46,284 nucleotides of DNA from Fimbriimonadales bacterium (lineage in GTDB: Bacteria; Armatimonadota; Fimbriimonadia; Fimbriimonadales; GBS-DC): contig BPGO01000016.1 of assembly GCA_026003075.1 (NCBI GenBank), positions 1 to 46,284 of the forward strand, read 5' to 3'. Below the pieces are notes generated by a model. That model did not search any database, had not been told where the DNA came from, and saw only the letters and a list, made by a program, of their open reading frames with translations. Shown one piece after another: positions 1 through 8,070 of this stretch (positions are counted from its first letter, which is position 1; every line of letters begins with the position of its first letter). The position numbers were made by a program, and so were the translations under genes.

Positions 1-1
1 G

Positions 2-520
2 GGTACTATCCGATGGACAGCAACGGGCTTGGCGGTGCAAAGCGCGTTGTCTGCGCCCTGTGTTTGTCCCGTGATTGCGCCTGTATCTGGAACAGTGTGC
101 CCCCCGCTGGGGTATGGCGGGTGTGAGAATGGCGATAGCTGTGAACACCTCGCTGTGTTTGGCATCAATGAATTCTGCAGAGACAGAAAAAGAAAAAAGA
201 CTTACGAAATGTGTCTCGATTTTTGTAAGGTGTTTGCTAATGCTTACTGTAAGGGAGCTGGCGTTGGTATTGATCCATGGGTGGGGAGAATTTGCGATGT
301 GATTAGCAAAAAAGGGTGTGGGTATCTATGCAAGGAGACCAACTTATGGGAGCCATTTACAAAATGCTGGGTCGTTTGCCCCAAAGTTACGAAACCAGGC
401 AGCCCTGATTGTGTTGATTGTTGCAACCAGCTGTGTAAGTGGAAAGATGACGAGGTACAAAAAGGAGGCCTCGCTCGCTGCTATAAGGAGTGTGAACGTG
501 GGCAACCTGAGCCTGACTAA
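2..520 (+). CDS. Cysteine-rich protein, 5' end probably outside the window
   Basis: The frame is open from base 2, so the gene is probably cut by the window edge. A TTG at 29 is a possible internal start but has no ribosome binding site. The visible part (about 172 residues) has some 20 cysteines (about 12%), several as CxxxC or CC pairs, and is otherwise polar and basic with no membrane segment. I do not recognise a family. The cysteine density suggests a disulfide-rich secreted domain or a metal-binding one. It could be the variable C-terminal tail of a larger surface or polymorphic-toxin protein, but that is inference. Base composition is more AT-rich than the rest of the window. A membrane-anchored protein starts 16 bases downstream and is probably co-transcribed. 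Confidence 0.5.
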   Translation, partial: GTIRWTATGLAVQSALSAPCVCPVIAPVSGTVCPPLGYGGCENGDSCEHLAVFGINEFCRDRKRKKTYEMCLDFCKVFANAYCKGAGVGIDPWVGRICDVISKKGCGYLCKETNLWEPFTKCWVVCPKVTKPGSPDCVDCCNQLCKWKDDEVQKGGLARCYKECERGQPEPD

Positions 521-536
521 GTTGTCGGAGGGCGTT

Positions 537-1082
537 ATGCGGAAGTCAACCCTGCTGATTATGGGGATACTTGTTGGATTGATATTCATCCTGTTGGCGC
601 ACCTAATCTGGACATCCCAATCCCACGCTCAGTCGCCATTGGTCAAACACATCGAACGTATAGGTGCGATTCATTTGGGAATCCTGCTTCCCCTTCCTGG
701 AGATGCCCAACTTGTGGGATTGAACATTTTGGATTGCACCCAAACTCGGAATCGCGATGTCGCGTACATCTTCGTGTCCGATTATAGTGTCGCCTCATTA
801 CGAAGCATTTATGAAACAGAAATGCGGAATGCAGAGGTAAAGTGGTCTGTAAAGGACTCAGAGAAATTTTCCTTTACCGTATTTCAAAAAGGGAGCAAGC
901 GCATTCTCTTTTCACTCTCATCGTTCCGCGGTCTAAGTAAACGTGAGGGGCAAGCCCTTGGACTTTCGGAAAAGGAGTATCGCCAGCGTTCATTCATATT
1001 TCTAATTGTAGATGAACCGCCAGCTGAAGATGGCATGGTTGTTTTACCTTTATTACTTTATGCCAACCCATTTACAAAGTGA
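537..1082 (+). CDS. Hypothetical membrane-anchored protein
   Basis: The 181-residue protein begins with one hydrophobic helix (residues about 5-25) ending in a polar SQSHAQ stretch, so it is an uncleaved anchor or a signal peptide. The rest is a soluble alpha/beta-looking domain with no motif I recognise. Start: ATG 537 has GGAGG six bases upstream, whereas an earlier in-frame GTG at 318 would overlap the previous gene by 200 bases. It sits between two cysteine-rich proteins in an AT-rich patch. A role as a partner or immunity protein of the upstream cysteine-rich product is possible from the layout only. Confidence 0.6.
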   Translation: MRKSTLLIMGILVGLIFILLAHLIWTSQSHAQSPLVKHIERIGAIHLGILLPLPGDAQLVGLNILDCTQTRNRDVAYIFVSDYSVASLRSIYETEMRNAEVKWSVKDSEKFSFTVFQKGSKRILFSLSSFRGLSKREGQALGLSEKEYRQRSFIFLIVDEPPAEDGMVVLPLLLYANPFTK

Positions 1083-1851
1083 TTGCAAGTGGTATATGAA
1101 TCAGCCAGAATATCGCTACCTGTGTCGTATCGGTTGTGTGGGTATCCCGATGCGGGTGTACAGTCGGGCGATGGGCGGAACAAGCTGGAACACGCTGGAG
1201 GCGTATCTGGATGCACCCACCGTGCGCTGGTATGGCGCAGGGTCAGAGAGCGGTCAGGACTATGCGTGGTTGGCAGGGCACTGGCTGAGTGGTCTGGTGC
1301 CGCCACCCAGCGGAACAATGGTGTATGAGGATGCGTTCGGGCTTCGTGTGGGTGGGGGTTTGGGCACGGCTGCGGTTCTGGAACCTGAATATTTGCGAGT
1401 GGTCGATGATTTGCCACCTTCCTCATATGGAGTTATGTTAGCAGGCGTTCCTGCCATTTGTGCTATACCATGTGGTATTAGCGGTCTTTGTGCTTTGGCA
1501 GGCTTAGCTTATCTTCTCGGCTGCATAGCTGGGTGCCGTGGTGCTTCAGATTATTGGGGTTGTGTGGCGGGGTGCCTCGCTGGCATTCCTGACTGGATCA
1601 TCGTGGGTTGTGGCATTGCCCTTATAGGCTGCATTATATGTCTCCTCTTGCCCATCCTTCCAGGTATAATCTCTGGGATAGGACGGATTAATCAACTCCT
1701 AGAGAAACTCTGTCCAGGTTACAAGCTGATTATCGCCAAGTGTATGCGTGAAGCAGGTAGCGACTATGTAAAACTGATTGGTTGCATTGTAGAAGAATGT
1801 GTCAAAGCTCGCAAGCCGCCTATTATAAGACCGAGTTTAAATGCGTTATAA
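1012..1851 (+). CDS. Hypothetical protein with a cysteine-rich hydrophobic C-terminal half
   Basis: Up to 279 residues. The N-terminal half (to about residue 140) is soluble, rich in Gly, Trp and Tyr, and encoded by GC-rich DNA. The C-terminal half is strongly hydrophobic with many cysteines (for example ICAIPCGISGLC and VGCGIALIGCIICLL), giving three or so possible membrane segments, then a short Cys-containing basic tail. The start is uncertain: ATG 1012 overlaps the upstream gene by 71 bases, and ATG 1060 or 1096 are alternatives; none has a good RBS. No family is recognised. The composition break inside the frame resembles a conserved stem joined to a variable tip, as in polymorphic toxins, but no known core motif is visible. 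Confidence 0.45.
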   Translation: MNRQLKMAWLFYLYYFMPTHLQSDCKWYMNQPEYRYLCRIGCVGIPMRVYSRAMGGTSWNTLEAYLDAPTVRWYGAGSESGQDYAWLAGHWLSGLVPPPSGTMVYEDAFGLRVGGGLGTAAVLEPEYLRVVDDLPPSSYGVMLAGVPAICAIPCGISGLCALAGLAYLLGCIAGCRGASDYWGCVAGCLAGIPDWIIVGCGIALIGCIICLLLPILPGIISGIGRINQLLEKLCPGYKLIIAKCMREAGSDYVKLIGCIVEECVKARKPPIIRPSLNAL

Positions 1852-1868
1852 TATCGATGGAGGATCGC

Positions 1869-2339
1869 ATGAAGTTGGGAACACCTCTTGAGGTTAGTCT
1901 ACATCCGTTTGTGATGGTATGTTTAGTACTGCTTCTGGGGATTATTGGAACGCTTCTCCTTTGGTCTTGGAGCGCCCAGCGGGCACTATCGGAGGCTATG
2001 GTACTGGTTGTCCTATTGGCTACGCTACTGTACTGGGGTAAAGTTCTGAATGTGTTGCTTCGGGTGTTAGGGGCATGGTTGATGCTCAGATTGGCGGGTG
2101 AAACTGTGTATAGGGTAAGTTTATCGATGATTATTGCTATGTTCGCTTTATTTTTTATTCTATATATGTTTTTAACACTTTTGTTTGTACTTTTCTTCAG
2201 GTTAACTATAGATGAAATGAATTTTATAGTTCTATTTCTACTAACTTTATCAATCTTGCATTGCTTTGATGCTCTTGCAGAATCGATGTTTAGACATGCC
2301 ACAAAAAATCAGGAGAGCCAACAAAACTCCACATGTTGA
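1869..2339 (+). CDS. Small multi-spanning membrane protein
   Basis: 156 residues with about four hydrophobic helices (near residues 14-35, 43-65, 85-110 and 117-135) and a short polar C-terminus. Start: GGAGG at 1859-1863 is five bases before ATG 1869; earlier in-frame codons lack a site. The end of the protein is markedly AT-rich. It follows the cysteine-rich gene by 17 bases and is probably in the same transcript. No family recognised. By position it could be the partner (immunity-type) protein of the upstream product, which is inference. Confidence 0.55.
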   Translation: MKLGTPLEVSLHPFVMVCLVLLLGIIGTLLLWSWSAQRALSEAMVLVVLLATLLYWGKVLNVLLRVLGAWLMLRLAGETVYRVSLSMIIAMFALFFILYMFLTLLFVLFFRLTIDEMNFIVLFLLTLSILHCFDALAESMFRHATKNQESQQNSTC

Positions 2340-2559
2340 TGAGAGACTGTTTAGGGAGTTAGGTAGAGTATCATCACGATATGCGTACCCAACCTACCTA
2401 TCCATCTAAACCAACGCCCAAAAGTAGATGGTCATAGAACCCAGACGAAAACACGCGCTCTCTATGGACGCAAACGCATATAGACAGCCCCAGCTAGCAT
2501 GGGAAATCGCTGGAGAGGCGTCTTTAACATCCTCTTTATACAACTGAAGGTATCGTTCA

Positions 2560-2567
2560 GGTATTAT
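2560..2567 (+). promoter_or_regulatory. Extended -10 box (GGTATTAT)
   Basis: This matches the GGTAnnnT box seen before many genes here. It ends 10 bases before ATG 2578, so transcription should start at or next to that codon. It overlaps the earlier ATG at 2566, which argues against that start. Confidence 0.5.
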
Positions 2568-2577
2568 GAAGGAACCG

Positions 2578-3549
2578 ATGGAACCGTTGACTCGGCGTGA
2601 GGTACTGAAAGGACTCGGTACGGCGACTCTGGGTGCGGCGGCGTGGCTGACCTTGCGCGGTACGATGGACGCTGCTCCGAACCCGCAACGCCGTCGCGTG
2701 CTGCGCGTGGCGCACCTGACCGATATTCATGTCGCGCCCGAAGGCAACTCGGTGCGTGGCTTATTGAACTGCCTAAAAACTGTCCACGAGCTCCAACCGC
2801 GTCCTGACCTAATTCTGGTCGGTGGCGATGTCGTGTCGGATGTCTTCGCCCAAAACGAACAGCGTGCGCGGGTGCTGTTCGACCTGTGGATGCGACTCGT
2901 CAAGGAGCATTTCGAAATCCCCGTGCGCTATTGCATCGGCAACCACGATGTGTGGGGCTGGGACAAGTCCCGCAGCGGTTGCACGGGCGATGAGCCGAAG
3001 TACGGCAAGAAGTGGATTATGGACCTTTACGAACTGGAGAAACCCTACTACAGTTTCGAGCAGGCAGGGTGGAAATTCATCGTGCTGGATAGCACCTTTC
3101 TGCACGGCGACGGCTACAAGGGTCGTCTGGATCACGAACAGTTCGAGTGGCTGAAAGCTGAACTGCAGCGCACGCCCGCGCAGATGCCGGTACTCGTGCT
3201 GTCGCACATTCCCATCGTGTGTGCCTGCGCGCTGTTTGACGGCGAGAACGAAAAATCCGGCGACTGGGTCATCCCCGGCGCATGGGTTCACATCGACGCG
3301 CGACGCATCGTGGAACTGTTCTACCAGCACAAAAATGTGAAACTCTGCCTGAGCGGGCATATCCACCTGTACGACCGCGTGGTGTACAACGGTGTGACTT
3401 ACATCTGCAACGGGGCGGTCTGTGGTCGTTGGTGGTATGGGAACTACCATCAGACTCCGCCCGGCTGGGGCTTGATTGACCTCTACGACGACGGCTCGTT
3501 CGAAAGCGACTATCGGGGCTATCCCTACCCGATGCCTACAGGCGGTTAG
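2578..3549 (+). CDS. Tat-exported metallophosphoesterase
   Basis: A calcineurin-like phosphoesterase of 323 residues, expected to hydrolyse phosphomono- or diesters with two metal ions outside the cytoplasmic membrane. The N-terminus carries a twin-arginine signal (LTRREVLKG followed by an Ala/Gly-rich segment), so it should be exported folded. The metal-binding motifs appear in order: DIH (49-51), GGD (82-84), GNHD, SHIP and SGHIH. The substrate cannot be read from the sequence. ATG 2578 is preferred over 2566 because of the -10 box placement and an AAGGA just before it. The next gene begins 21 bases after the stop. Confidence 0.85.
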   Translation: MEPLTRREVLKGLGTATLGAAAWLTLRGTMDAAPNPQRRRVLRVAHLTDIHVAPEGNSVRGLLNCLKTVHELQPRPDLILVGGDVVSDVFAQNEQRARVLFDLWMRLVKEHFEIPVRYCIGNHDVWGWDKSRSGCTGDEPKYGKKWIMDLYELEKPYYSFEQAGWKFIVLDSTFLHGDGYKGRLDHEQFEWLKAELQRTPAQMPVLVLSHIPIVCACALFDGENEKSGDWVIPGAWVHIDARRIVELFYQHKNVKLCLSGHIHLYDRVVYNGVTYICNGAVCGRWWYGNYHQTPPGWGLIDLYDDGSFESDYRGYPYPMPTGG

Positions 3550-3570
3550 CACGAAGAATCGCCGCGCCGT

Positions 3571-4893
3571 TTGCCGACAATTAGCCTTGTGAACTGGCAA
3601 GCGGTGAAGGAGGCGGTACGGCAAGCCGACTTGGTGCGGGTACATGGGCGCGTTGTGGGCGCGGTCGGCTTGCTGATTGAGTCTCAGGGACCACCGGCGA
3701 AGTTGGGCGAGATTTGCCTGATCGAGCGCGGCAGGCATTCGCCGCCGTTGACAGTGGAGGTGGTCGGCTTTCGGAACGGGCGCACGCTCCTCACACCGCT
3801 GGGCGACTTGGCAGGCGTTGCCCCAGGCAGCGAGGTCATTCCCACACGCCAGACCGCTTCGGTGGGCGTCTCCGAGGCACTGCTGGGGCGTGTGCTGGAT
3901 GGGCTGGGCAACCCTATCGACGGCAAGCCTGCGCCAAAAACCGAGAGACGCTATCCCTTAATCGCCGAAGCGCCCGCCGCGCTGGAGCGTCCCCCGCTGC
4001 GCACCCCACTCTCAATGGGGGTTCGCGCCATCGATGCCCTGCTCACCTGCGCCTACGGGCAACGAATCGGCATCTTCGCGGGCAGCGGAGTCGGCAAAAG
4101 TACCCTGATGGGCATGATCGCTCGCAACACCACTGCCGAAGTGAATGTGATTGCGCTGATTGGCGAGCGCGGTCGCGAAGTGCGCGAGTTTATTGAGGAC
4201 AGCCTGGGCGAGGTGGGCTTGCAGCGCTCGGTGCTGGTGGTCGCAACTTCCGACCAGCCCGCGATTGTGCGTCAAAAGGCAGCGTTCACCGCGACTGCCA
4301 TCGCCGAGTACTTCCGCGACCAGGGCAAGCAGGTGCTGCTTATGATGGACTCGCTCACGCGCTTGGCGATGGCGCAACGCGAAATCGGGCTCTCTGCAGG
4401 CGAGCCGCCTGCGGCGCGGGGCTACACGCCGTCCGTTTTCGCCCTCATGCCACGCCTGCTGGAACGCGCGGGCAACAGTGCGAAAGGCAGCATCACGGGC
4501 ATCTACACCGTGCTGGTCGACGGCGACGACCTCAACGACCCCATCGCCGACACGGCGCGGGCAATTCTGGACGGGCATATCGTGCTATCGCGTGCGCTCA
4601 CCCAGCAAGGGCACTATCCGCCCATCGATGTGCTGGCGAGCCTCTCGCGCGTGATGCCCAACATCGTCGCGCCCGAACATCTCGCGGCGGCGAACCGCTT
4701 GCGCCAGCTGCTCGCCGCCTACCGCGAAGCGGAAGACCTCATCGCCATCGGCGCGTACCAACAAGGTGCGAACCCCTGGGTGGACACCGCCGTCGCCCGA
4801 ATCGACGCCATCCGCGCGTTCCTGCGTCAGAGCCGCGACGAACAGCCCGATTTCCAAGAGACGCTCACTCAGCTCTACGCGCTCACGAGCTGA
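3571..4893 (+). CDS. fliI: Flagellar/type III export ATPase FliI
   Basis: A 440-residue rotary-type ATPase of the FliI/SctN group, which powers export of flagellar or type III substrates at the membrane base. Visible: an N-terminal beta-barrel domain (about 1-95), [10 protein letters not shown], Walker A GSGVGKST (171-178), the [10 protein letters not shown] catalytic-glutamate segment, Walker B region [12 protein letters not shown] and the family-typical [25 protein letters not shown]. Full length for the family. The proposed start is TTG 3571 with no clear RBS; GTG 3589 is an alternative. No other flagellar structural gene is nearby, although a FliA-type sigma factor lies at 23948. The 3' end meets the ceramidase gene tail to tail with one base between them. 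Confidence 0.88.
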   Translation: MPTISLVNWQAVKEAVRQADLVRVHGRVVGAVGLLIESQGPPAKLGEICLIERGRHSPPLTVEVVGFRNGRTLLTPLGDLAGVAPGSEVIPTRQTASVGVSEALLGRVLDGLGNPIDGKPAPKTERRYPLIAEAPAALERPPLRTPLSMGVRAIDALLTCAYGQRIGIFAGSGVGKSTLMGMIARNTTAEVNVIALIGERGREVREFIEDSLGEVGLQRSVLVVATSDQPAIVRQKAAFTATAIAEYFRDQGKQVLLMMDSLTRLAMAQREIGLSAGEPPAARGYTPSVFALMPRLLERAGNSAKGSITGIYTVLVDGDDLNDPIADTARAILDGHIVLSRALTQQGHYPPIDVLASLSRVMPNIVAPEHLAAANRLRQLLAAYREAEDLIAIGAYQQGANPWVDTAVARIDAIRAFLRQSRDEQPDFQETLTQLYALTS

Positions 4894-4894
4894 C

Positions 4895-6490
4895 CTACTC
4901 GAACACGAACAACAGGTACTGCGCTATGCCGATATCGCCTTCGATTTGCAGCTCGCCCGTGTTGTAGGCGTCTAACGGGTCGCGCTTGCCGTTGATAATC
5001 GCTAAAAACACATCCGCTTTCGCCTTGATGGTGACCGCCGCTTCCGATGGATTGCCCTCCTTGCTGATGCTGGCTTTACCATCAGCGATACGCAGGTAGT
5101 ACTCGCCTGCGCCGTCCAGCACAAGCCGATAGGTCGCCTTGAAGCTGCCCGCACGGTCTGCACGGAAGCGCTTCAAGTAGTCGTTCAATGCTTGGTCTAC
5201 TTCGGATTGTCCGCTCTGCGCTGTAGCGGCTCCTGTCGGGCGACGCGCCGTCAGTTGCGCCATCATCTGTCGCGCCGCCTGCACCATCGCCGGACCAATC
5301 TCCGAGCCGACCGACATACTTCGCTCGTAGCTGTAAAGATCTAAGTAGTAGTCTTCCATGCTCAGAATGTAGCCCAACTCATCGTTCGCCAAACCGAACA
5401 GAAACACCGGATCGCCATACGGTGCGAGCAAGCGTTTGAGCAGGATCCCGATGTTGGGCAGCACCTCGCCTGGCATCGTGAACATCACCGCGTCGCCGAG
5501 CCGTATCAGATGCGACTCGGTGGTCAGGCGTTCGCCGTTGAGCGAGGCTCCTGACGGGATGATGCCCGCTGCCAGCGCCATTTTGAACTTTTCATTTTCC
5601 AGTGGTACCGTGTAGGTGGCTTCCCGATGCTCCAGTGACACGGCATCGGTGAAGCGTGCGTTCGCGATGGCTTCCAGGGCTTTAGTGGCGATGGTGGTTC
5701 CGTAGCGTTCCGCCCGCGCCCAGTCGCGTCCTTTGGGGACATTCGGGTCGGGATTCGGCGCTGGCGACACCATGCCTCCCAGCGCGCCGTTGGCGAAAAT
5801 CGCCACGCCGCCCACCTTCGACTCCACCGTCTGATAGTACCAGTGGCAAAAGTCGGCGGTGAGCTGGTCATTGTTCAGCACTTCGGGGTGGCAAGCGAAG
5901 TTGGTGAGCGTCGCGATGACCTTGCCGTCCGCTTTACTGCGGAACTGCATCACAGCCGCTTCGGTGTCCAGAACCTCCTTAATGCGGTAGTTGTAGGACA
6001 CACCCTCGACCGTCGTCTTCGCAAACCCAACGGTTGCAGGCTGGAGTTTACTCGCAGCTTCGTCGACGGTCCTGGCGACTGTCTCGATGACAAAGTTCAC
6101 ATACTCGTTATCGCGCCCTGACTGAGTGGGTGTGGGCCCCCAGAGTCCGATGGTATCGGGCGCCGAGTGGACATGGGTACAGAGTACCATAACACGGTTC
6201 GGGGGTACCGACTTGACTTGCTGACGGATTTTCTGCACATCGTCGCGCAGCAGCCCCAGCAGGTCGCACACGACGATGGCGAGGCGTTCTTGCCCTACCT
6301 GCACCACGACGGCGCGTGCCCAGATATCGTCATGCACGCCCCCCGTATTGAGGCGGTTGGAAGCGTAGCCCGCAAGGTAGACTTGTTTCGTGGGAGTGAT
6401 TTTATTCGCGGCAGCGCCTGCTTGGAGCCCTTGCGCCCCGCTAACAGCCACAATCGCCCAGAACAGCGTCGTTATTACGAAGCATCTCAT
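4895..6490 (-). CDS. Secreted neutral ceramidase-like hydrolase with SCP2 domain
   Basis: 531 residues. A signal peptide (to about residue 20) precedes a neutral/alkaline ceramidase-like domain: VYLAGYASNR near the start, CTHVHSAPDT and NFACHPEVL with the likely zinc histidines, and PGEVLPNIG near the domain end. Family members hydrolyse ceramides or related amides outside the cell; the real substrate here is unknown. After a low-complexity linker (about 415-430), the last 100 residues look like an SCP2 sterol/lipid-carrier fold (YYLRIADGKASI, then DAYNTGELQIEGD). The start has GGAGG eight bases upstream. The two-domain arrangement could let the protein pick up a lipid and cut it. Confidence 0.75.
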   Translation of the reverse strand: MRCFVITTLFWAIVAVSGAQGLQAGAAANKITPTKQVYLAGYASNRLNTGGVHDDIWARAVVVQVGQERLAIVVCDLLGLLRDDVQKIRQQVKSVPPNRVMVLCTHVHSAPDTIGLWGPTPTQSGRDNEYVNFVIETVARTVDEAASKLQPATVGFAKTTVEGVSYNYRIKEVLDTEAAVMQFRSKADGKVIATLTNFACHPEVLNNDQLTADFCHWYYQTVESKVGGVAIFANGALGGMVSPAPNPDPNVPKGRDWARAERYGTTIATKALEAIANARFTDAVSLEHREATYTVPLENEKFKMALAAGIIPSGASLNGERLTTESHLIRLGDAVMFTMPGEVLPNIGILLKRLLAPYGDPVFLFGLANDELGYILSMEDYYLDLYSYERSMSVGSEIGPAMVQAARQMMAQLTARRPTGAATAQSGQSEVDQALNDYLKRFRADRAGSFKATYRLVLDGAGEYYLRIADGKASISKEGNPSEAAVTIKAKADVFLAIINGKRDPLDAYNTGELQIEGDIGIAQYLLFVFE

Positions 6491-6542
6491 CGCTCGACCT
6501 CCGTACTAACGGTTGTTCAATACAGAAGACGCGATTCCTGCT

Positions 6543-7094
6543 TCACGGTGATTGGGAAGCGCCGCCTGCGTTGCTTTGTTTCTCGCTCCACGAAAGCACG
6601 ATGCGTGTCTGTTTCCCTTCTTGCGTCGCGGCGATGCCTGCGGTAACGGTTTCAGATTGTCCCAGCATCAGCAGTTCCTCGCCTGTGCTAGTCTTCTGGT
6701 TCATCTTGCTCACTTTGAGTTGGCGTTTGTTAAACTCGGCTTCGTAGAATTCGGCGATGGCGTTCAGGGGCGCATTGCCCACCAATTCCACCTGAGTGCC
6801 CCGAAAGTCACCTGCCTGGGTGCGCAGGGTGTTTTTGATTTGGAACCCCGTGTAGAGGGGCAGTGGGAAATCTTCTGGCAGTTTCGATGCCGTTGTGGCG
6901 TTCTGTGCCGACCCTTTCTCAGCGGGTGTGGACTGGGGCGCGGGCAAAGGCGGCTCGGTGGGTTGGAGCGCCGTGCCGCTGTCGGGGGGTGGCGTGGCGG
7001 CGGTTTCTTGTGCCTGCTTGGCGCAACCCGCCAACATCAGCGATAGAAGCATCACAGCAAGCCATGAACCGTGTCGTCGCTTTAGGTCTCGCAT
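6543..7094 (-). CDS. Putative lipoprotein
   Basis: 183 residues with a signal peptide ending in lipobox LAGC, so the protein should be lipidated and held at a membrane surface. A Pro/Ala/Thr-rich linker (about 25-65) follows, then a compact domain (LPEDFPLPLYTGFQIKNTL and onward) that resembles the small predicted domains found in many bacterial lipoproteins. Function unknown. GAGGAA lies just before the start codon. It stands in the same direction as the ceramidase gene, 52 bases upstream of it. Confidence 0.7.
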   Translation of the reverse strand: MRDLKRRHGSWLAVMLLSLMLAGCAKQAQETAATPPPDSGTALQPTEPPLPAPQSTPAEKGSAQNATTASKLPEDFPLPLYTGFQIKNTLRTQAGDFRGTQVELVGNAPLNAIAEFYEAEFNKRQLKVSKMNQKTSTGEELLMLGQSETVTAGIAATQEGKQTRIVLSWSEKQSNAGGASQSP

Positions 7095-7182
7095 CGGTTT
7101 CCTCTCGATGGAGAGGATACCCGATGGCTGGGGTGCTGAGTGCCCTCATCCCATGCGGCATCGGGTGAGGGCAACAGAGCGA

Positions 7183-8070
7183 CTATTGCAACACCACCGT
7201 GCCCAAATCGATCTGCTGCGTAAGGCTCGATACGCTGACCGTGCGCTCTGCCGTGCGTGTGTTTTTGGTGAAGACCAGCCGATACTCGCCGGGCAGCAGC
7301 CAGAGTTGGAACACGCCGCTGGGTTGCGAGAGAACTACCGATTCGTTCGGCGTAGCAGCGTCGGGCGGGCTATAGATATCGATGCGCACGCCAACTGCAT
7401 CGCTTAGGGGAACCTGCACAACGCCACGCACATTGCCCGGCTGACCTGGGGGGTTGTCATCCGTTTGCTGCAGGACGAGCAGATCGCCCACATCCATCAC
7501 GCCATCAATCACGGGCGCGTCGGCGAGGAATCGGCGGGGGATGTAGCCGTCTTTTTGCACCTCGCCTTCCGGGTCTAACACGCCTTCCGGGTCATACGCG
7601 ACGCCGTTGAGGGTGAACCGTCCTGTGCTGGCGTTACTGAACGCGCGTTGCCCCAGCAGGGTAACGGTCGCCTCGCCCACGGGCTGCTGGGTCAGCGCAT
7701 CTACGATCCGCCCCTGCACGGAGATGGACTGCGTGCCGACATAGAGGTCGCCTAAGTCCACTGTCTGTCCTGCTTGCAGCGGCGGCAGGTTGAAGGTAAA
7801 ATCGGGAAGCCCTGGCGTGCGCACGATCAGTTGCGTCGCATTTACGGGGACGCGGATCTGGAAAGACCCCTCCTGAGCGCTTGTTTGCACGCTCTGCGAG
7901 CCGACGATGACCGTAGCGGCGGGGTTTGGGGGCTGCCCTGTGCCTACCAGCACCACGCGCCCTTGCAGCAGCGCCGATGCCCCGAACGAACCGCCCCCGC
8001 CACCGCACGCCGAAAGCACAATCACCAACGCCAACGCCAGAAAACCGTAAAGTGTTCGCATCGCCTTCAC
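7183..8070 (-). CDS. Lipoprotein with carboxypeptidase-regulatory-like repeats
   Basis: 295 residues. Signal peptide with lipobox LSAC followed by a glycine run, then three beta-sandwich-like segments of the type found in carboxypeptidase-regulatory or transthyretin-like domains (for example VQGRIVDALTQQPVGEATVTLLG near residue 115 and GVVQVPLSDAVGVRIDIYSP near 215). Such domains usually act as adhesion or structural modules. The start codon overlaps the stop of the upstream large secreted protein by four bases, so the two are translationally coupled and probably work at the same surface. Confidence 0.7.
   Translation of the reverse strand: MKAMRTLYGFLALALVIVLSACGGGGGSFGASALLQGRVVLVGTGQPPNPAATVIVGSQSVQTSAQEGSFQIRVPVNATQLIVRTPGLPDFTFNLPPLQAGQTVDLGDLYVGTQSISVQGRIVDALTQQPVGEATVTLLGQRAFSNASTGRFTLNGVAYDPEGVLDPEGEVQKDGYIPRRFLADAPVIDGVMDVGDLLVLQQTDDNPPGQPGNVRGVVQVPLSDAVGVRIDIYSPPDAATPNESVVLSQPSGVFQLWLLPGEYRLVFTKNTRTAERTVSVSSLTQQIDLGTVVLQ

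Noticed and set aside
2360..2400. 7-bp inverted repeat TAGGTAG/CTACCTA in the gap before the phosphoesterase
   Set aside because: Short arms with a 27-base loop in AT-rich DNA are expected by chance; nothing else was seen in this gap apart from the promoter box.
2809..3738. 309-residue open frame on the minus strand
   Set aside because: It lies opposite the phosphoesterase and the start of fliI, has no RBS or promoter box, and is explained by high GC codon use on the plus strand.
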